A stretch of DNA of 64,000 nucleotides from Schlesneria sp. (lineage in GTDB: Bacteria; Planctomycetota; Planctomycetia; Planctomycetales; Planctomycetaceae), in the NCBI GenBank assembly GCA_028291515.1, contig JAQGHU010000094.1, forward strand, positions 1-64,000. Reading direction: 5' to 3'. Shown here piece by piece: positions 1-9,099 of the stretch; within the stretch, counting starts at the first letter, position 1, and each line of letters begins with the position of its first letter. The notes beneath the pieces were generated by a model. That model did no database searches. It had not been told where the DNA came from and worked only from the letters and a program-made list of their open reading frames with translations. The translations under genes were made by a program, and so were the position numbers.

Positions 1-157
1 CATCGGCCATCTTCAACACCGCAGCCCACAACAATACGCTACACCAATGTTCCACTTTCACAACCCGTTGCCATCAGCACCTAAGTAGACTCTGCAGGAG
101 CCTCGCCCTCCCAGAAGACGATCGCTCCGATTCGGCTGAGGACTTATTTAGTTGTGA

Positions 158-1162
158 CTACTTCTGCTTGACGTACGTGTTGTAGATTCCATAGGCCAGC
201 GGCAAGCCAAGCACGATTGCTGAATAGGGGACCAGTTCGGGCAGCTTCATTTTCTTGTAGATGAAGTCATACAGGATAAAGGTGTCCAGCAGTCCGAAGC
301 CGATCACGACCCAGCACATGGCCAGCATCCCCATCTGGCGGCGCTGGTACTTTTCGTCGTCGGTCATTTGAGAGACCGGCTTGGCTGTGGTCTTGCCTGA
401 AGACTTACTTCCCTTAACTGTTTCTGCGGCTTCTTTGCGCAGCCCCGCTGCGTAGTATTTGGCGATTCCTTGATTGATGCTTAGCGGGGTCGCGATGACG
501 GGGCGAATGGGCATGTTGAACCGCAGTCGGATCTCGTCCTGCAGTTCGGCATCGGGCTCTTCGGTACACGCGACCAGCAATCCTTCGTGATCGATGAACA
601 GCGGCAGGCAGACGTGGCGCCGCACAACTGAGCGGGGAACCTGATCCAGGATCGAGTCATCCGGCAGCAGTTCTGCGAGGTCGACGAAGGGCCGCCCCAG
701 TTCTTTGGCGTAGGCTCGCGCTGCCACTTCGGCGTCGGCCATCTTCAACTGAACCAGCGTATCGCGGATCGACAGGCCCGTTCGTTCGGAATGCGACTTC
801 ACTTCGCGGATCTGCTCCGCTGAGAGGATGCCTTCATCTTGCAGATACGATGTCATCGGGCGGCGGCCGGTCGTGGCGTCGCGATCATCAATGACTCGAC
901 CCAGGCTCTGGTCGTATTCCTGCTTGGCTTCTTCGTCGGTCAGGCACAGCATGGCCTTCGCCAGCTCGTTGAGCAGTGACTGCGATTCGTTCGAGTACTG
1001 ACCGGTGGCGTACTTGCGCACATGCGCGTTCAGCTTTTTATAGTTCTTGCGAACCTTCTCGGTGTCGTCTTCAAATTGGACCAGTCGCAGCAGTTGATAA
1101 TGATCTGGCGGCCGCTGTCCCTCGGGGATTCCCAGCCATTCTTTGTAGACGTCGATCGCCAC
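158..1162 (-). CDS. J-like domain / MshEN domain membrane protein
   Basis: The N-terminus matches the planctomycete J-like module seen ahead of various signalling proteins: a WLGIP-x-x-x-RPPDHYQLL start, FEDD, a K-rich helix and a LLNE...AKQEYD helix. It lacks a canonical HPD, so it may not stimulate Hsp70 ATPase in the usual way. The middle part has the two-repeat pattern of MshEN/GspE N-terminal domains (LQDEGILSAEQIRE, then ELGRPFVDL), a family in which some members bind c-di-GMP. The C-terminus has two hydrophobic segments, followed by a short basic tail. An ATG at 1258 is open, but it lies inside an inverted repeat. A GTG at 1162 follows a GAGGAG ribosome site at good spacing and begins just before the conserved domain, so I place the start there. 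It lies downstream of the Hsp70-family gene on the same strand, which suggests a chaperone/partner operon (inference). Confidence 0.75.
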   Translation of the reverse strand: MAIDVYKEWLGIPEGQRPPDHYQLLRLVQFEDDTEKVRKNYKKLNAHVRKYATGQYSNESQSLLNELAKAMLCLTDEEAKQEYDQSLGRVIDDRDATTGRRPMTSYLQDEGILSAEQIREVKSHSERTGLSIRDTLVQLKMADAEVAARAYAKELGRPFVDLAELLPDDSILDQVPRSVVRRHVCLPLFIDHEGLLVACTEEPDAELQDEIRLRFNMPIRPVIATPLSINQGIAKYYAAGLRKEAAETVKGSKSSGKTTAKPVSQMTDDEKYQRRQMGMLAMCWVVIGFGLLDTFILYDFIYKKMKLPELVPYSAIVLGLPLAYGIYNTYVKQK

Positions 1163-1244
1163 CTGATCCTCCTCAGCGGGCCGAGCGAGCCCTCTGGTCC
1201 TGCGATGGGTCCGTTTTGAAAGGGCGAATGCCTTCTCTATTCGG

Positions 1245-1339
1245 GGTGCCACGGTCATGGAGTCTTCGACATGGCCGTGTCTGCAAAGTTGATGTCTGAA
1301 TTTGCACGGCTATGTCGAAGACTCCATAACCGTGGCACC
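1245..1339. repeat. Long imperfect inverted repeat between hsp70-like and J-like genes
   Basis: Arms at 1245-1279 and 1305-1339 are near-perfect reverse complements (GGTGCCACGGTCATGGAGTC and onward) around a loop of about 25 bases. It sits between two co-directional genes and covers the farthest-upstream possible ATG (1258) of the downstream gene. It could act as an mRNA hairpin or be a dispersed palindromic element; there is no U-tract, so it is not a classical terminator. Confidence 0.8.
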
Positions 1340-1363
1340 CAATTCTGCGTGAGTCTGGCCGAA

Positions 1364-2941
1364 CTACTCGACCTGGTAATCCCTCGCCAGCAGTTCGTAG
1401 TCGCCGATGCCCTTCTCGTTCAAGCCGGAATCGCGAACGATTTCGGTCTTGGCGACTCGGCTGCCGGTCAGTTCTTTCGCCGTGGCGTTGATTCGACCGT
1501 TTGCATCATAGCTGTATGTTACTTCGACCGGCGATCCGGCGGGCAGGCCCGCTGGCAGGTCGACGATGCGGAAGTCACCGATTTGGGTACAGGCATCGGG
1601 GTCCGATGCTTCCCCTTCCAGGATGTAAACATGGATCGTGGTCTGATTGGCGGAGTTGGTGACGAAGCGTTGCGTGACGTTCATCGGGATCTGTGAGTTC
1701 TTGGGGATCATCACATGGTTGATCTTCCGAGTCCGATCGCTCGGACTGCTCACTTTGACTCCCAGCGAGTGCGAATTGACATCGGCCGTGTTGACCGATC
1801 TCAGCCGAGCCGTGATCAGGTCGTTCAGCCCTTCGACCCCACGGCTTTCGCGAGCTTCCAGGATCGCCGCGTGAATCGCCGCTCCCTGAGCCACGGCTTC
1901 TTCCGGACGAAGTTCTCGAGAAGGACGACGCTGGCAAACTTCGGACAGCATCTTTTCGACCGAAGGCATGTAGGTTGAACCACCCACCAGCACGACTTCG
2001 CTCAGCGTTCCCGGTTCGACACCGGCCTGTTGCAGCACGAGTTCGGTGGTGTCGCGCGTTCGCTGCAGCAGGTCGCCGCACATGCGTTCGAAGTCTTTTC
2101 GGGTGAACTGCAGGGTCAGCGTCTTGCCTTTGTAGTAGACCGACAGTGGAACCTGGTCCTTGGTACTCAGGGCTCGCTTGGCATCTTCGCATTCGACGGT
2201 GAAGTTGCGCATCGCGTCCAGGTCTGGTCGCGGATCTTCGCCGAATCGTCGCGCGAACTGCTCAGCGACGTGGTCGGTAATTCGCTTGGTCCAGTCGATC
2301 CCGCCCAGCATCACGTCGCCGTCGGTGGCGAGCACGCGGAACTGAGTCGGCGTGTAGCGGACGACAGTCACGTCGAACGTTCCGCCCCCCAGGTCGTAGA
2401 CGAGAATCGTCTTGGCTTCCTGCTTCAAGTCGGCTCGTCCGAGTTCGCCCTTCATCCAAGCATAAGCGAGCGTCGCGGCGGTGGGTTCGTTGATGATGTC
2501 GACGACATTCAAGCCGGCAATACGACCAGCGTCCTGGGTGGCCTTGCGACGAACATCGTTGAAGTAGTACGGAACGGTGATCACGGCATTGGTGATCGGG
2601 CCGATCTTCTTTTCGGCGTCCTGCTTCATCTTTTTCAGAATCAGGGCCGAGATGAATTCCGGCGTCAGCTTCTTGTTTTGATAGACGACGAAGAAGTTCT
2701 TGTTCCCCATCTGCCGCTTGACTGCTTCGACGATGTGGTCGGCGGATTCCTGCGAGCTGCGTTCGAAGGAGGGCCCAACGACCACCTGGCCGTCGTCGCC
2801 CAGCAGCACGATGGAAGGAGTAATGTTTCGCCCGTCGGCGTTAGGAAGCGATTCAGGACGGCCGTCGGGGGTCAGTCGTGCGATAGCGGAATACGTCGTT
2901 CCCAAGTCGATACCGACAGTGTGTCCCTCTTGGAATTTCAT
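1364..2941 (-). CDS. Hsp70-family (DnaK-like) chaperone, short form
   Basis: This cytoplasmic ATP-dependent chaperone has all the Hsp70 nucleotide-binding signatures: VGIDLGTTYSAIA near the N-terminus, the phosphate-2 motif DLGGGTFDV and the adenosine motif VVLVGGSTYMP. A beta substrate-binding-like region follows (NHVMIPKNSQIP, EGEASDPDACT). At 525 residues it is clearly shorter than housekeeping DnaK (about 640) and stops soon after the beta domain, so the helical lid is missing or reduced. No dnaJ or grpE lies nearby. The next gene on the strand encodes a J-like/MshEN membrane protein and may be the dedicated partner. The ATG at 2941 directly precedes KFQEGHTVGIDLG. It is best called an accessory Hsp70 rather than dnaK. 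Confidence 0.9.
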   Translation of the reverse strand: MKFQEGHTVGIDLGTTYSAIARLTPDGRPESLPNADGRNITPSIVLLGDDGQVVVGPSFERSSQESADHIVEAVKRQMGNKNFFVVYQNKKLTPEFISALILKKMKQDAEKKIGPITNAVITVPYYFNDVRRKATQDAGRIAGLNVVDIINEPTAATLAYAWMKGELGRADLKQEAKTILVYDLGGGTFDVTVVRYTPTQFRVLATDGDVMLGGIDWTKRITDHVAEQFARRFGEDPRPDLDAMRNFTVECEDAKRALSTKDQVPLSVYYKGKTLTLQFTRKDFERMCGDLLQRTRDTTELVLQQAGVEPGTLSEVVLVGGSTYMPSVEKMLSEVCQRRPSRELRPEEAVAQGAAIHAAILEARESRGVEGLNDLITARLRSVNTADVNSHSLGVKVSSPSDRTRKINHVMIPKNSQIPMNVTQRFVTNSANQTTIHVYILEGEASDPDACTQIGDFRIVDLPAGLPAGSPVEVTYSYDANGRINATAKELTGSRVAKTEIVRDSGLNEKGIGDYELLARDYQVE

Positions 2942-3294
2942 CGTGCGGCCTGTTCCCGTGAGTTTATGGGCTTACCGTGCGCCGACGACCGCGGTATACG
3001 ATTTATGCGGCCCGTGCGAGAAGCCCGAGATGTGGTTGTCGATAGGACACCTATTCTGACCTGGCGCAACGGGAAATCAAGCGCGTCACAAGCCGGAAAG
3101 ACAGATGGCTGGGGTGATTTGGACAGAATAAGGGTTCCGACCGCCAGATCGGTCGCGACCGCCTTCGGATATCTCTAAAAGAGATCCCGTCAGGCGCAGG
3201 AATTCATCAAAAAGTCGCTGAATTTTGCGCGAGGCATGGGCGGGCCGATGCAAATGCGAGACTTGCCGGGTTGCAACTCCGATTCAGAGCAACC
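2942..3294. other. Intergenic region, no gene seen
   Basis: About 350 bases between the hsp70-like gene and the end of the next minus-strand gene. It must hold the hsp70-like promoter. I see no convincing coding sequence, hairpin or repeat. Open frames crossing it on the plus strand are shadows of the neighbouring gene. Confidence 0.5.
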
Positions 3295-4050
3295 TTACGG
3301 CCAAATCGAGAAATCCCAACTGCCGGTGGCGCCGGCCGAGATCCCCCCCTGGGTCATATTGCTCCAGGTCGAAAACCCGGTTCCGACGAATGTGTTGGGG
3401 CCGACATAGCCTCCAAATGGACCCGGCTGCATCCGATACAACTCGCCGACGGCTGCCGACGATTGACTGACTGGCTGCTGGTTCTGCCAGTTTTGAAACT
3501 GCGCGCCGAGATAGGTATTCGGTGCCACCTGCTGACCGTTCGTAAATCCATTGTGCGTCATATTCATTGCGCCGGATGGATTCTGCATCGCCTGCAGCGT
3601 TGGGCGGGATTTTTGTTCCGCCTCCCATTGCTGCTCGGTCATCAGCCCTTGGGAATCCGCTTGATTGGATTGGCCGTTCTGCTGTGAGCCCGTTTGAGAG
3701 ACTTGAGCCCCCTGGTTTCCGATACCATTCACCACTGCAGGCTGTACCGCATTAGGTCTGGCCGTATTCGGCGTCGTATTCGAAAACGATGTCGCGTTCG
3801 TGTTGATCGTTACCGGACCACGCGGCTGTGCGACGCCATATGCCCATTGGCGGTCGAGTGCCTGCTGGGTCATCGGGGGGCTTACCGGTTGAGCGACCTG
3901 CGCGGGCTGGTTCGGCTGACCGTACTGATTCGTGTATTGAACCGGACGATACAGGACGATCGGCCTGGGCAACGGCTGCTGAGCACTGGCGTTGAAGGCA
4001 CCGGCTCCGAGAGCAACGCCGGTCAGTAGCAGGATTCTCTTCGAAACCAT
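3295..4050 (-). CDS. Secreted Gln/Asn-rich hypothetical protein
   Basis: The protein begins MVSKRILLLTGVALGAGAFN followed by ASAQQ, a clear Sec signal peptide with a likely cleavage after ASA. The mature part is rich in Gln, Asn, Pro and Ser with no obvious globular fold, and carries repeated short blocks (NTYLGAQF / NTFVGTGF, each near a W) toward the C-terminus. No enzymatic motif is visible and the family was not recognised. A GTG 9 bases upstream is also possible; the ATG directly before the basic and hydrophobic segments is preferred. It stands alone between two larger intergenic gaps, so context gives no function. Confidence 0.6.
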   Translation of the reverse strand: MVSKRILLLTGVALGAGAFNASAQQPLPRPIVLYRPVQYTNQYGQPNQPAQVAQPVSPPMTQQALDRQWAYGVAQPRGPVTINTNATSFSNTTPNTARPNAVQPAVVNGIGNQGAQVSQTGSQQNGQSNQADSQGLMTEQQWEAEQKSRPTLQAMQNPSGAMNMTHNGFTNGQQVAPNTYLGAQFQNWQNQQPVSQSSAAVGELYRMQPGPFGGYVGPNTFVGTGFSTWSNMTQGGISAGATGSWDFSIWP

Positions 4051-4283
4051 CGCAATCACTTCGCAATCGGGAAGGCAAAAACTCGACCGTCGTCGTCGCG
4101 CCAGTCTGGCATCATCCAGCCGGACTGCTGCGCTACAGCTAACTAATCGTTTCGGCGGATTGACTGATCCAGCATCACCAAACCAGCATGATCGCTAGAT
4201 CTCTACCTAACATCTTGCCTCGGGGAAGAAGGTGCAGTCAACAAGCTACCCCACCAACGGCAGAATTTGCCGACAGAGTAGTA

Positions 4284-4300
4284 GGCACACTCCGTGTGCC
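4284..4300. repeat. Short palindromic dispersed repeat (GGCACACTCCGTGTGCC)
   Basis: A 17-base palindrome upstream of the end of the ABC permease gene. An identical copy occurs at 29970-29986 with similar flanks, and a looser relative near 30180. Two exact copies in unrelated intergenic sites point to a small dispersed palindromic element. Confidence 0.75.
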
Positions 4301-4315
4301 GTTCTGTCTCTTCGA

Positions 4316-6724
4316 TTAAGAAACGCTCAACACCCGAAGCGTGCTGTCTACGTTCGGCGCAGTCTCTACCGTCTGAATCCGTGGGTGCCGCGTCAATCGA
4401 TGCAGCAGCGCGATCGCGGCCAAAGCGGCCAGACAAAGCAGTGCCGGCTGGTAACGGAGCATTCCATCGCTGTGACGGAACAGCCAACTCCAGATGCCGG
4501 TGTCGGGCATCGTTTCGCCTATTCGACCATGCAGGATCGCCAGCACATTGTTGACGAAGTGGAAGGCAATCCCCGGTAGCAAGCTACGCGATCGGATGCA
4601 CATCATTCCCAGGATGATTCCCAGCAAGGACGCATTGAAGACTTGTTGCGGGATCATATGGATGATGCCGAATGCCAGGCTCGACAACGTGACCGCGAGG
4701 CTGATCTTGCCAGCGCGGCTGAATCCGCTGAGCATGAATCCGCGGAAGGCGATTTCTTCACAGATGGCGGGAGCTGCAGCAAAGGCCAAGATCACCAACC
4801 ATAGTGGCAGTGACTCGCTGGACATCATTTTCAAGGCTTCCACCAGGCCTGGAGGAGGCTTGGGGAAGAACCACTGCAGACTCGCTTGCAGTTCGACGAC
4901 CAGCGGATGCAGTGCGAACGGCAGCATGATCGCCCAACCCAGCCGCCCAAAACCAGGCCAGCGAAGCGAGAATGTTTTGCGCATGCTGGTCGTCAGCATC
5001 ACGCCCATCATCAGTGCGGGTGTCGCAATCAGGGCGATTTGCTGGATGAGCAGCAGGCGGATCTGCAAGACCCCTTGCTCTTCGGGCGTGGCGACCTGCA
5101 TCGCCATCTGCATCGATTTCATCGATAGGAATTGCAGCATCAAGATCAACAGGAAACAGAAACCGGCCTCTGTGAACGAAGGAGTCGGCTCTTTGTCGCG
5201 CAGCAGATGCTTAACCCACAGTCGCAGATCAAACCGTTCTGCTTCGCGGAACAACACTTCTTCGCGGCCGAACTGATCGATGGCCCACCAGAGCGCCACC
5301 AGGCTGTAACCGACTGACGTTAGCAGCACGGGGATGGCGTACATGTACAGCGTCATGTCGGGGCCGGTCGCCTTCAGCAGCCCCTTCAATAGCAGGGCAG
5401 GGCCCATGACCGGAATCACGCTGTAGAACGGCTCAATGTCGACGGCAGGTGATGAGCAGAAGACCGTCAGGCCCATCGTCACCATCAACAATGGTGTCAG
5501 GTAGTACTGACCTTCTTTGCTGCTGCGGGCGAACGTTGCAAATGCCAGGCACAATGCGCTGAACAAGCTGGCGAGCGGCACCAGCATCACCAGGATCCAG
5601 ATCAGCGACGAAAATGGCGGCAGCGCCAAATCGCCGAATTTAGACGCCGCCCCACCACCAGACGCCAGTGACGCCATGTATTTGCCCGTAAAGCCGAGGC
5701 TCGACAGGTTCAACAAGGCGGTGGACGCACTGAACAACATCACCGTCAGGAATTTTCCCAGCACGATCTCTGTACGCGTGGCAGGACAGATCAGCAGCGT
5801 TTCCATCGTGCCGCGTTCTTTTTCGCCGGCACCCAAATCCACGGCGGGATAGAACGCGCCCGTTAAAGCCATAATGACCAGCAGCGACGGAAACAGCTTG
5901 GACCAGACATTCGCCGAGACTTGATCGGCGGCCGCCAGATCGATCGGCGTCGGATTGATCGGAGTCGGCAGGTGTTCTGGCAATCCGCTTTCTCGCAGGT
6001 ACTTGCGCAACAGCGATCGTTCCCATTCGCGCATCACTTCTGTCACGCGGCTATGAGCGATCACAGATTTTTCGTCCGCACTGTTCTGGACGATCAGGGG
6101 ACGCGGATAGTCAATCGGAGCCAGCACCTTGTCGTCTGCCCCGCGTCGCCCCAATTCATCTCGCAGATGCAATAGATTCTGTTTGAACTCGGGAGGGACA
6201 ATGATCAACACCTGGATGCCGCTGGCATGGAAGCGTTGACTCAACGGTTCAATCAACTGGTGGACTTTCGATTCCAAAGCGAGCACTTCATCGATGGGTC
6301 GCTTGGCTTCTCGCGCTGCTTCAAGTTCATTTTCCCCGTCGACTCGGCGTTTGAGCAGTTCTCGCATCTGCAGCGCTTGCTCAAGGACTTTGGCCCGAGC
6401 TTCGTTGACCGCGGGATCTGCGGAAGGAGCCGTTTCTGGGGCGTCAGAAATCACTCGTAATTTGTCGGCATCGGTACTGATCCGGAACCACGCTCTCGCA
6501 AAATGGTCACCCTCCAGCAGTGGCAAATCGGGCAGGTTATCGGCCCCTAAAATGACCACCGTGCGAGGCTGCTCGGAGAAGATGGCCGTCATCTGGAACA
6601 TGCCGATTCCCATTAAGGGATACAGCAGGATGGGCAGGACGGCGACCATGAACAACGTGCGCCGATCGCGCAGTTGATCCAGGACTTCTCGCATAAAAAT
6701 CAGTTTGACGTTACGCCAACTCAT
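4316..6724 (-). CDS. ABC-2 type permease fused to CPBP intramembrane protease
   Basis: The protein has two parts. The first is a NatB-like ABC exporter permease: a basic N-terminus with FMREVLDQLRDRRTLF, a first membrane segment, a long extracytoplasmic loop of roughly 230 residues, then GAGEKERGTMETLL and further membrane segments. The second is a CPBP (Abi/CAAX-protease-like) domain with the EEIAFRG motif near residue 655 (the two Glu and Arg are the catalytic signature) and downstream FGIIHM and AFHFVNN motifs. The frame is open to 6793, but the ATG at 6724 (MSWRNVKLIF) sits where family members start. The cognate ATPase lies immediately upstream. Substrate is unknown; related transporters export Na+ or drugs. 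Confidence 0.88.
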   Translation of the reverse strand: MSWRNVKLIFMREVLDQLRDRRTLFMVAVLPILLYPLMGIGMFQMTAIFSEQPRTVVILGADNLPDLPLLEGDHFARAWFRISTDADKLRVISDAPETAPSADPAVNEARAKVLEQALQMRELLKRRVDGENELEAAREAKRPIDEVLALESKVHQLIEPLSQRFHASGIQVLIIVPPEFKQNLLHLRDELGRRGADDKVLAPIDYPRPLIVQNSADEKSVIAHSRVTEVMREWERSLLRKYLRESGLPEHLPTPINPTPIDLAAADQVSANVWSKLFPSLLVIMALTGAFYPAVDLGAGEKERGTMETLLICPATRTEIVLGKFLTVMLFSASTALLNLSSLGFTGKYMASLASGGGAASKFGDLALPPFSSLIWILVMLVPLASLFSALCLAFATFARSSKEGQYYLTPLLMVTMGLTVFCSSPAVDIEPFYSVIPVMGPALLLKGLLKATGPDMTLYMYAIPVLLTSVGYSLVALWWAIDQFGREEVLFREAERFDLRLWVKHLLRDKEPTPSFTEAGFCFLLILMLQFLSMKSMQMAMQVATPEEQGVLQIRLLLIQQIALIATPALMMGVMLTTSMRKTFSLRWPGFGRLGWAIMLPFALHPLVVELQASLQWFFPKPPPGLVEALKMMSSESLPLWLVILAFAAAPAICEEIAFRGFMLSGFSRAGKISLAVTLSSLAFGIIHMIPQQVFNASLLGIILGMMCIRSRSLLPGIAFHFVNNVLAILHGRIGETMPDTGIWSWLFRHSDGMLRYQPALLCLAALAAIALLHRLTRHPRIQTVETAPNVDSTLRVLSVS

Positions 6725-6851
6725 TGATGCAACCAGATTCAGGGGTGGTTTCTGGGCGCCACATTCACCCCTTGGTCGGGGTGGTCGTGACAATTATTTG
6801 GTCGGCACTGCCAGGCGAGGGTTCGATGGCTGTGCCGCTTGGTGTTGTTCA

Positions 6852-7616
6852 TTACCGTGAGGCGGTCGCCTTCAAAGCTTCTTCGTGTTCGTCGATCAGC
6901 TGGAAGAACAGTTCTTCCATATCTGGTTGTTTATATTGTTCGGCGAGGTCTTCTCTGGATCCGATCGCCAGGATCTGGCCGCGATAAATGATGGCGATGC
7001 GGTGACAGAGCTTTTCGACTTCGCGCATGATATGCGTCGAATAGATGATGCACTTGCCTTGTTCACGCAGCGATTTGATTTCGTCGACCACGTTGCGAGC
7101 GACCAGCACATCCAGGCCCGATGTCGGTTCATCAAAGATCAGCACCGGGGGGTCGTGCACGATGGTCCGCGCGATCGAAACCTTTTGTTTCATCCCCGTC
7201 GACATCTTCGAACCGAGGACGTCGCGGATATTGTTCATCTGCAGTCGATCGAACAGTTGCCCGATCCGCTCCTGCAGCGCTGCTTCCGGGATTCCATACA
7301 GCCGGCCGAAATACTCGACCATTTCCCAAGCGGTCATTCGATCGTAGATGCCGGTGTTATTCGACATGAACCCAATGCGCGCACGGACTTCGGCGGGATG
7401 CTGAGCCACATCGTAGCCAGCGACGAATGCGGTGCCACTTGTCGGGCGCAAGACCGTACTGAGGATCCGCAGGCAGGTGGTTTTTCCCGCGCCATTGGGG
7501 CCCAGCAAGCCAAAGATCTCGCCCGGTTGCACATTAAAGCTGACGCCGTCCAGTGCGGTAAAGCCGCCGGTCTGAAGATCGGCAAAACGCTTCGACAATC
7601 GTTCGACCGTGATCAC
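6852..7616 (-). CDS. ABC transporter ATP-binding protein (NatA-like)
   Basis: This is the ATPase partner of the following permease/CPBP fusion. It has a Walker [10 protein letters not shown], a signature-like [12 protein letters not shown], Walker [14 protein letters not shown] and a switch His (STHIM). An ATG at 7688 is in frame, but it falls inside a dispersed palindromic repeat and would add about 24 unrelated residues. The GTG at 7616 ([11 protein letters not shown]) starts exactly at the conserved domain edge and is chosen. The gap to the permease start at 6724 is about 130 bases, compatible with co-transcription. Confidence 0.88.
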   Translation of the reverse strand: MITVERLSKRFADLQTGGFTALDGVSFNVQPGEIFGLLGPNGAGKTTCLRILSTVLRPTSGTAFVAGYDVAQHPAEVRARIGFMSNNTGIYDRMTAWEMVEYFGRLYGIPEAALQERIGQLFDRLQMNNIRDVLGSKMSTGMKQKVSIARTIVHDPPVLIFDEPTSGLDVLVARNVVDEIKSLREQGKCIIYSTHIMREVEKLCHRIAIIYRGQILAIGSREDLAEQYKQPDMEELFFQLIDEHEEALKATASR

Positions 7617-7670
7617 GAGATCTGTCCTGTGGGGAAATGATCCGACGGGCCTCTTGCCTTCTCTGGCTTT

Positions 7671-7750
7671 GTTTAACCGCGAGGGCATCGCCCCGCGCGT
7701 CCCTGAATTGCGACCGAAGAACGCGCGGGGTGATGCCCACGCGGTTAAAC
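7671..7750. repeat. Dispersed palindromic repeat, copy 1
   Basis: Arms 7671-7700 and 7721-7750 are reverse complements over 30 bases with two mismatches (GTTTAACCGCGAGGGCATCG and onward). The same arm recurs at 8986-9088 as a pair and at 18737-18766 as a single arm. This is a REP/palindromic intergenic family. Confidence 0.9.
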
Positions 7751-7827
7751 GATCCAGTCCAGATAGGGAAGTTTAGCCCGAGAACCTGCTTGCGGAACGG
7801 GCTCGTTGCCAAATCGCCACAGAAACG

Positions 7828-8964
7828 TCAATTCAAGACAGGCAGCACCGGTCGCGGTGGCGTTGGGCTGGTCAATTTTTGATCAGCCGAATCGTCTGAA
7901 TCGATATATTCGTAATAGACGTTTCGCTGTCGCGGGGTATAGCCCGCATCCCGGATCAAGCTCCTGATCGTCTCCAGCGTCAGATGATGCACCGTCCCCG
8001 CCTCGGCGACAACGTTTTCTTCGATCATCAGTGAGCCCATATCGTTGGCGCCGAAGTGCAGGGCCAGCCCGCCGATCTTTTCTCCCTGAGTTACCCACGA
8101 CGATTGGATGTTGGGAAAATTGTCCAAGTACAACCGGGCGACCGCCTGCGTCTTCAGGTACTCAAATGAGCCGGTCGGCGGGATGTGAGCCATGTCCGTG
8201 TTGTCCGGCTGAAACGTCCAGCAGATGAACGCGGTAAAGCCGCCGGTTTCGTCCTGCAACTGGCGCAATCGCTCCAGATGCTCGATCCGTTCGGCCAGCG
8301 TTTCCAGATGACCGAACATCATCGTGGCCGAACCCTTGCCTCCCAGCAGATGCCATTCGCGACAGACATTCAGCCATTCGTCGGTTAGGCATTTGCCTCG
8401 TGTCATCGCTTTTCGCACGCGATCGACCAGGATCTCACCACCACCGCCGGGCAAGCTTCCCAGGCCAGCCGCCTTCAGTCGCTCCAGCACGGTGCGGACC
8501 GGCAACTTCGATAGCTTGTGCAACGCGTGGATTTCGGGGGGCGAGAAACAGTGCAGGTTGACCTGAGGGAAGCGCTCTTTCAGCGATCGCAGCAGATCTT
8601 CGTACCATTCCAGTGGCAGGTCGGGATTCATCCCGCCTTGCATCAGGATCTGATCGCCACCGAGGGCCACCGTTTCTTCGATCTTCTTGTAGATCGTTTC
8701 CTTGTCGAGGACGTACCCTTCGGGGCTTTTCGGCTTGCGAAAGAACGCGCAGAAGTCGCACACCGCCGAGCAGAGGTTGGTGTAGTTGACGTTTCGATCG
8801 ATGTTGTACGTGCGATAAGGTTCCGGATGTAACCGCATCGTCACCGCCTTGGCCGCTTCGCCGATCGACACGAGGTCATGCGATTCGAGCAGAGCCAAAC
8901 CTTCGGCCGCAGTCAGACGCTGACCCGCCACGGCCTTATCGAGGATCTCTTTCACCGATGTCAT
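7828..8964 (-). CDS. mqnC: Cyclic dehypoxanthinyl futalosine synthase (MqnC)
   Basis: Radical SAM enzyme of the futalosine menaquinone pathway. It cyclises dehypoxanthine futalosine to the cyclic form that carries the naphthoquinone ring. The [4Fe-4S] motif is CSAVCDFC near residues 66-73, preceded by NRNVNYTN. The stretches ILMQGGMNPDL and HCFSPPEIH are typical of MqnC rather than MqnE. Length (378) fits the family. The MqnA gene lies just upstream on the same strand, separated by a palindromic repeat, so both early pathway steps are encoded together. Confidence 0.93.
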   Translation of the reverse strand: MTSVKEILDKAVAGQRLTAAEGLALLESHDLVSIGEAAKAVTMRLHPEPYRTYNIDRNVNYTNLCSAVCDFCAFFRKPKSPEGYVLDKETIYKKIEETVALGGDQILMQGGMNPDLPLEWYEDLLRSLKERFPQVNLHCFSPPEIHALHKLSKLPVRTVLERLKAAGLGSLPGGGGEILVDRVRKAMTRGKCLTDEWLNVCREWHLLGGKGSATMMFGHLETLAERIEHLERLRQLQDETGGFTAFICWTFQPDNTDMAHIPPTGSFEYLKTQAVARLYLDNFPNIQSSWVTQGEKIGGLALHFGANDMGSLMIEENVVAEAGTVHHLTLETIRSLIRDAGYTPRQRNVYYEYIDSDDSADQKLTSPTPPRPVLPVLN

Positions 8965-8985
8965 TGTCTGCCTATCAACTCAGTC

Positions 8986-9088
8986 GTTTAACCGCGTGGG
9001 CATCGCCCCGCGTGTTTTCGACAACATAATTTGCTCGCAACTTGCCAGCTTCGCTAAGACGCGCGGGGCGATGCCCACGCGGTTAAAC
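8986..9088. repeat. Dispersed palindromic repeat, copy 2
   Basis: Arms at about 8986-9012 (GTTTAACCGCGTGGGCATCG...) and 9061-9088 face each other between mqnA and mqnC with a longer loop than copy 1. Same family as 7671-7750. Confidence 0.88.
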
Positions 9089-9099
9089 GATGGCAAGCG

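Noticed and set aside
1-157. Left edge of the window
   Set aside because: No gene or RNA pattern could be supported in these bases.
2030-3178. 382-codon plus-strand open frame opposite the hsp70-like gene
   Set aside because: Antisense shadow of a clear Hsp70 gene; no domain, and its composition follows the opposite frame.
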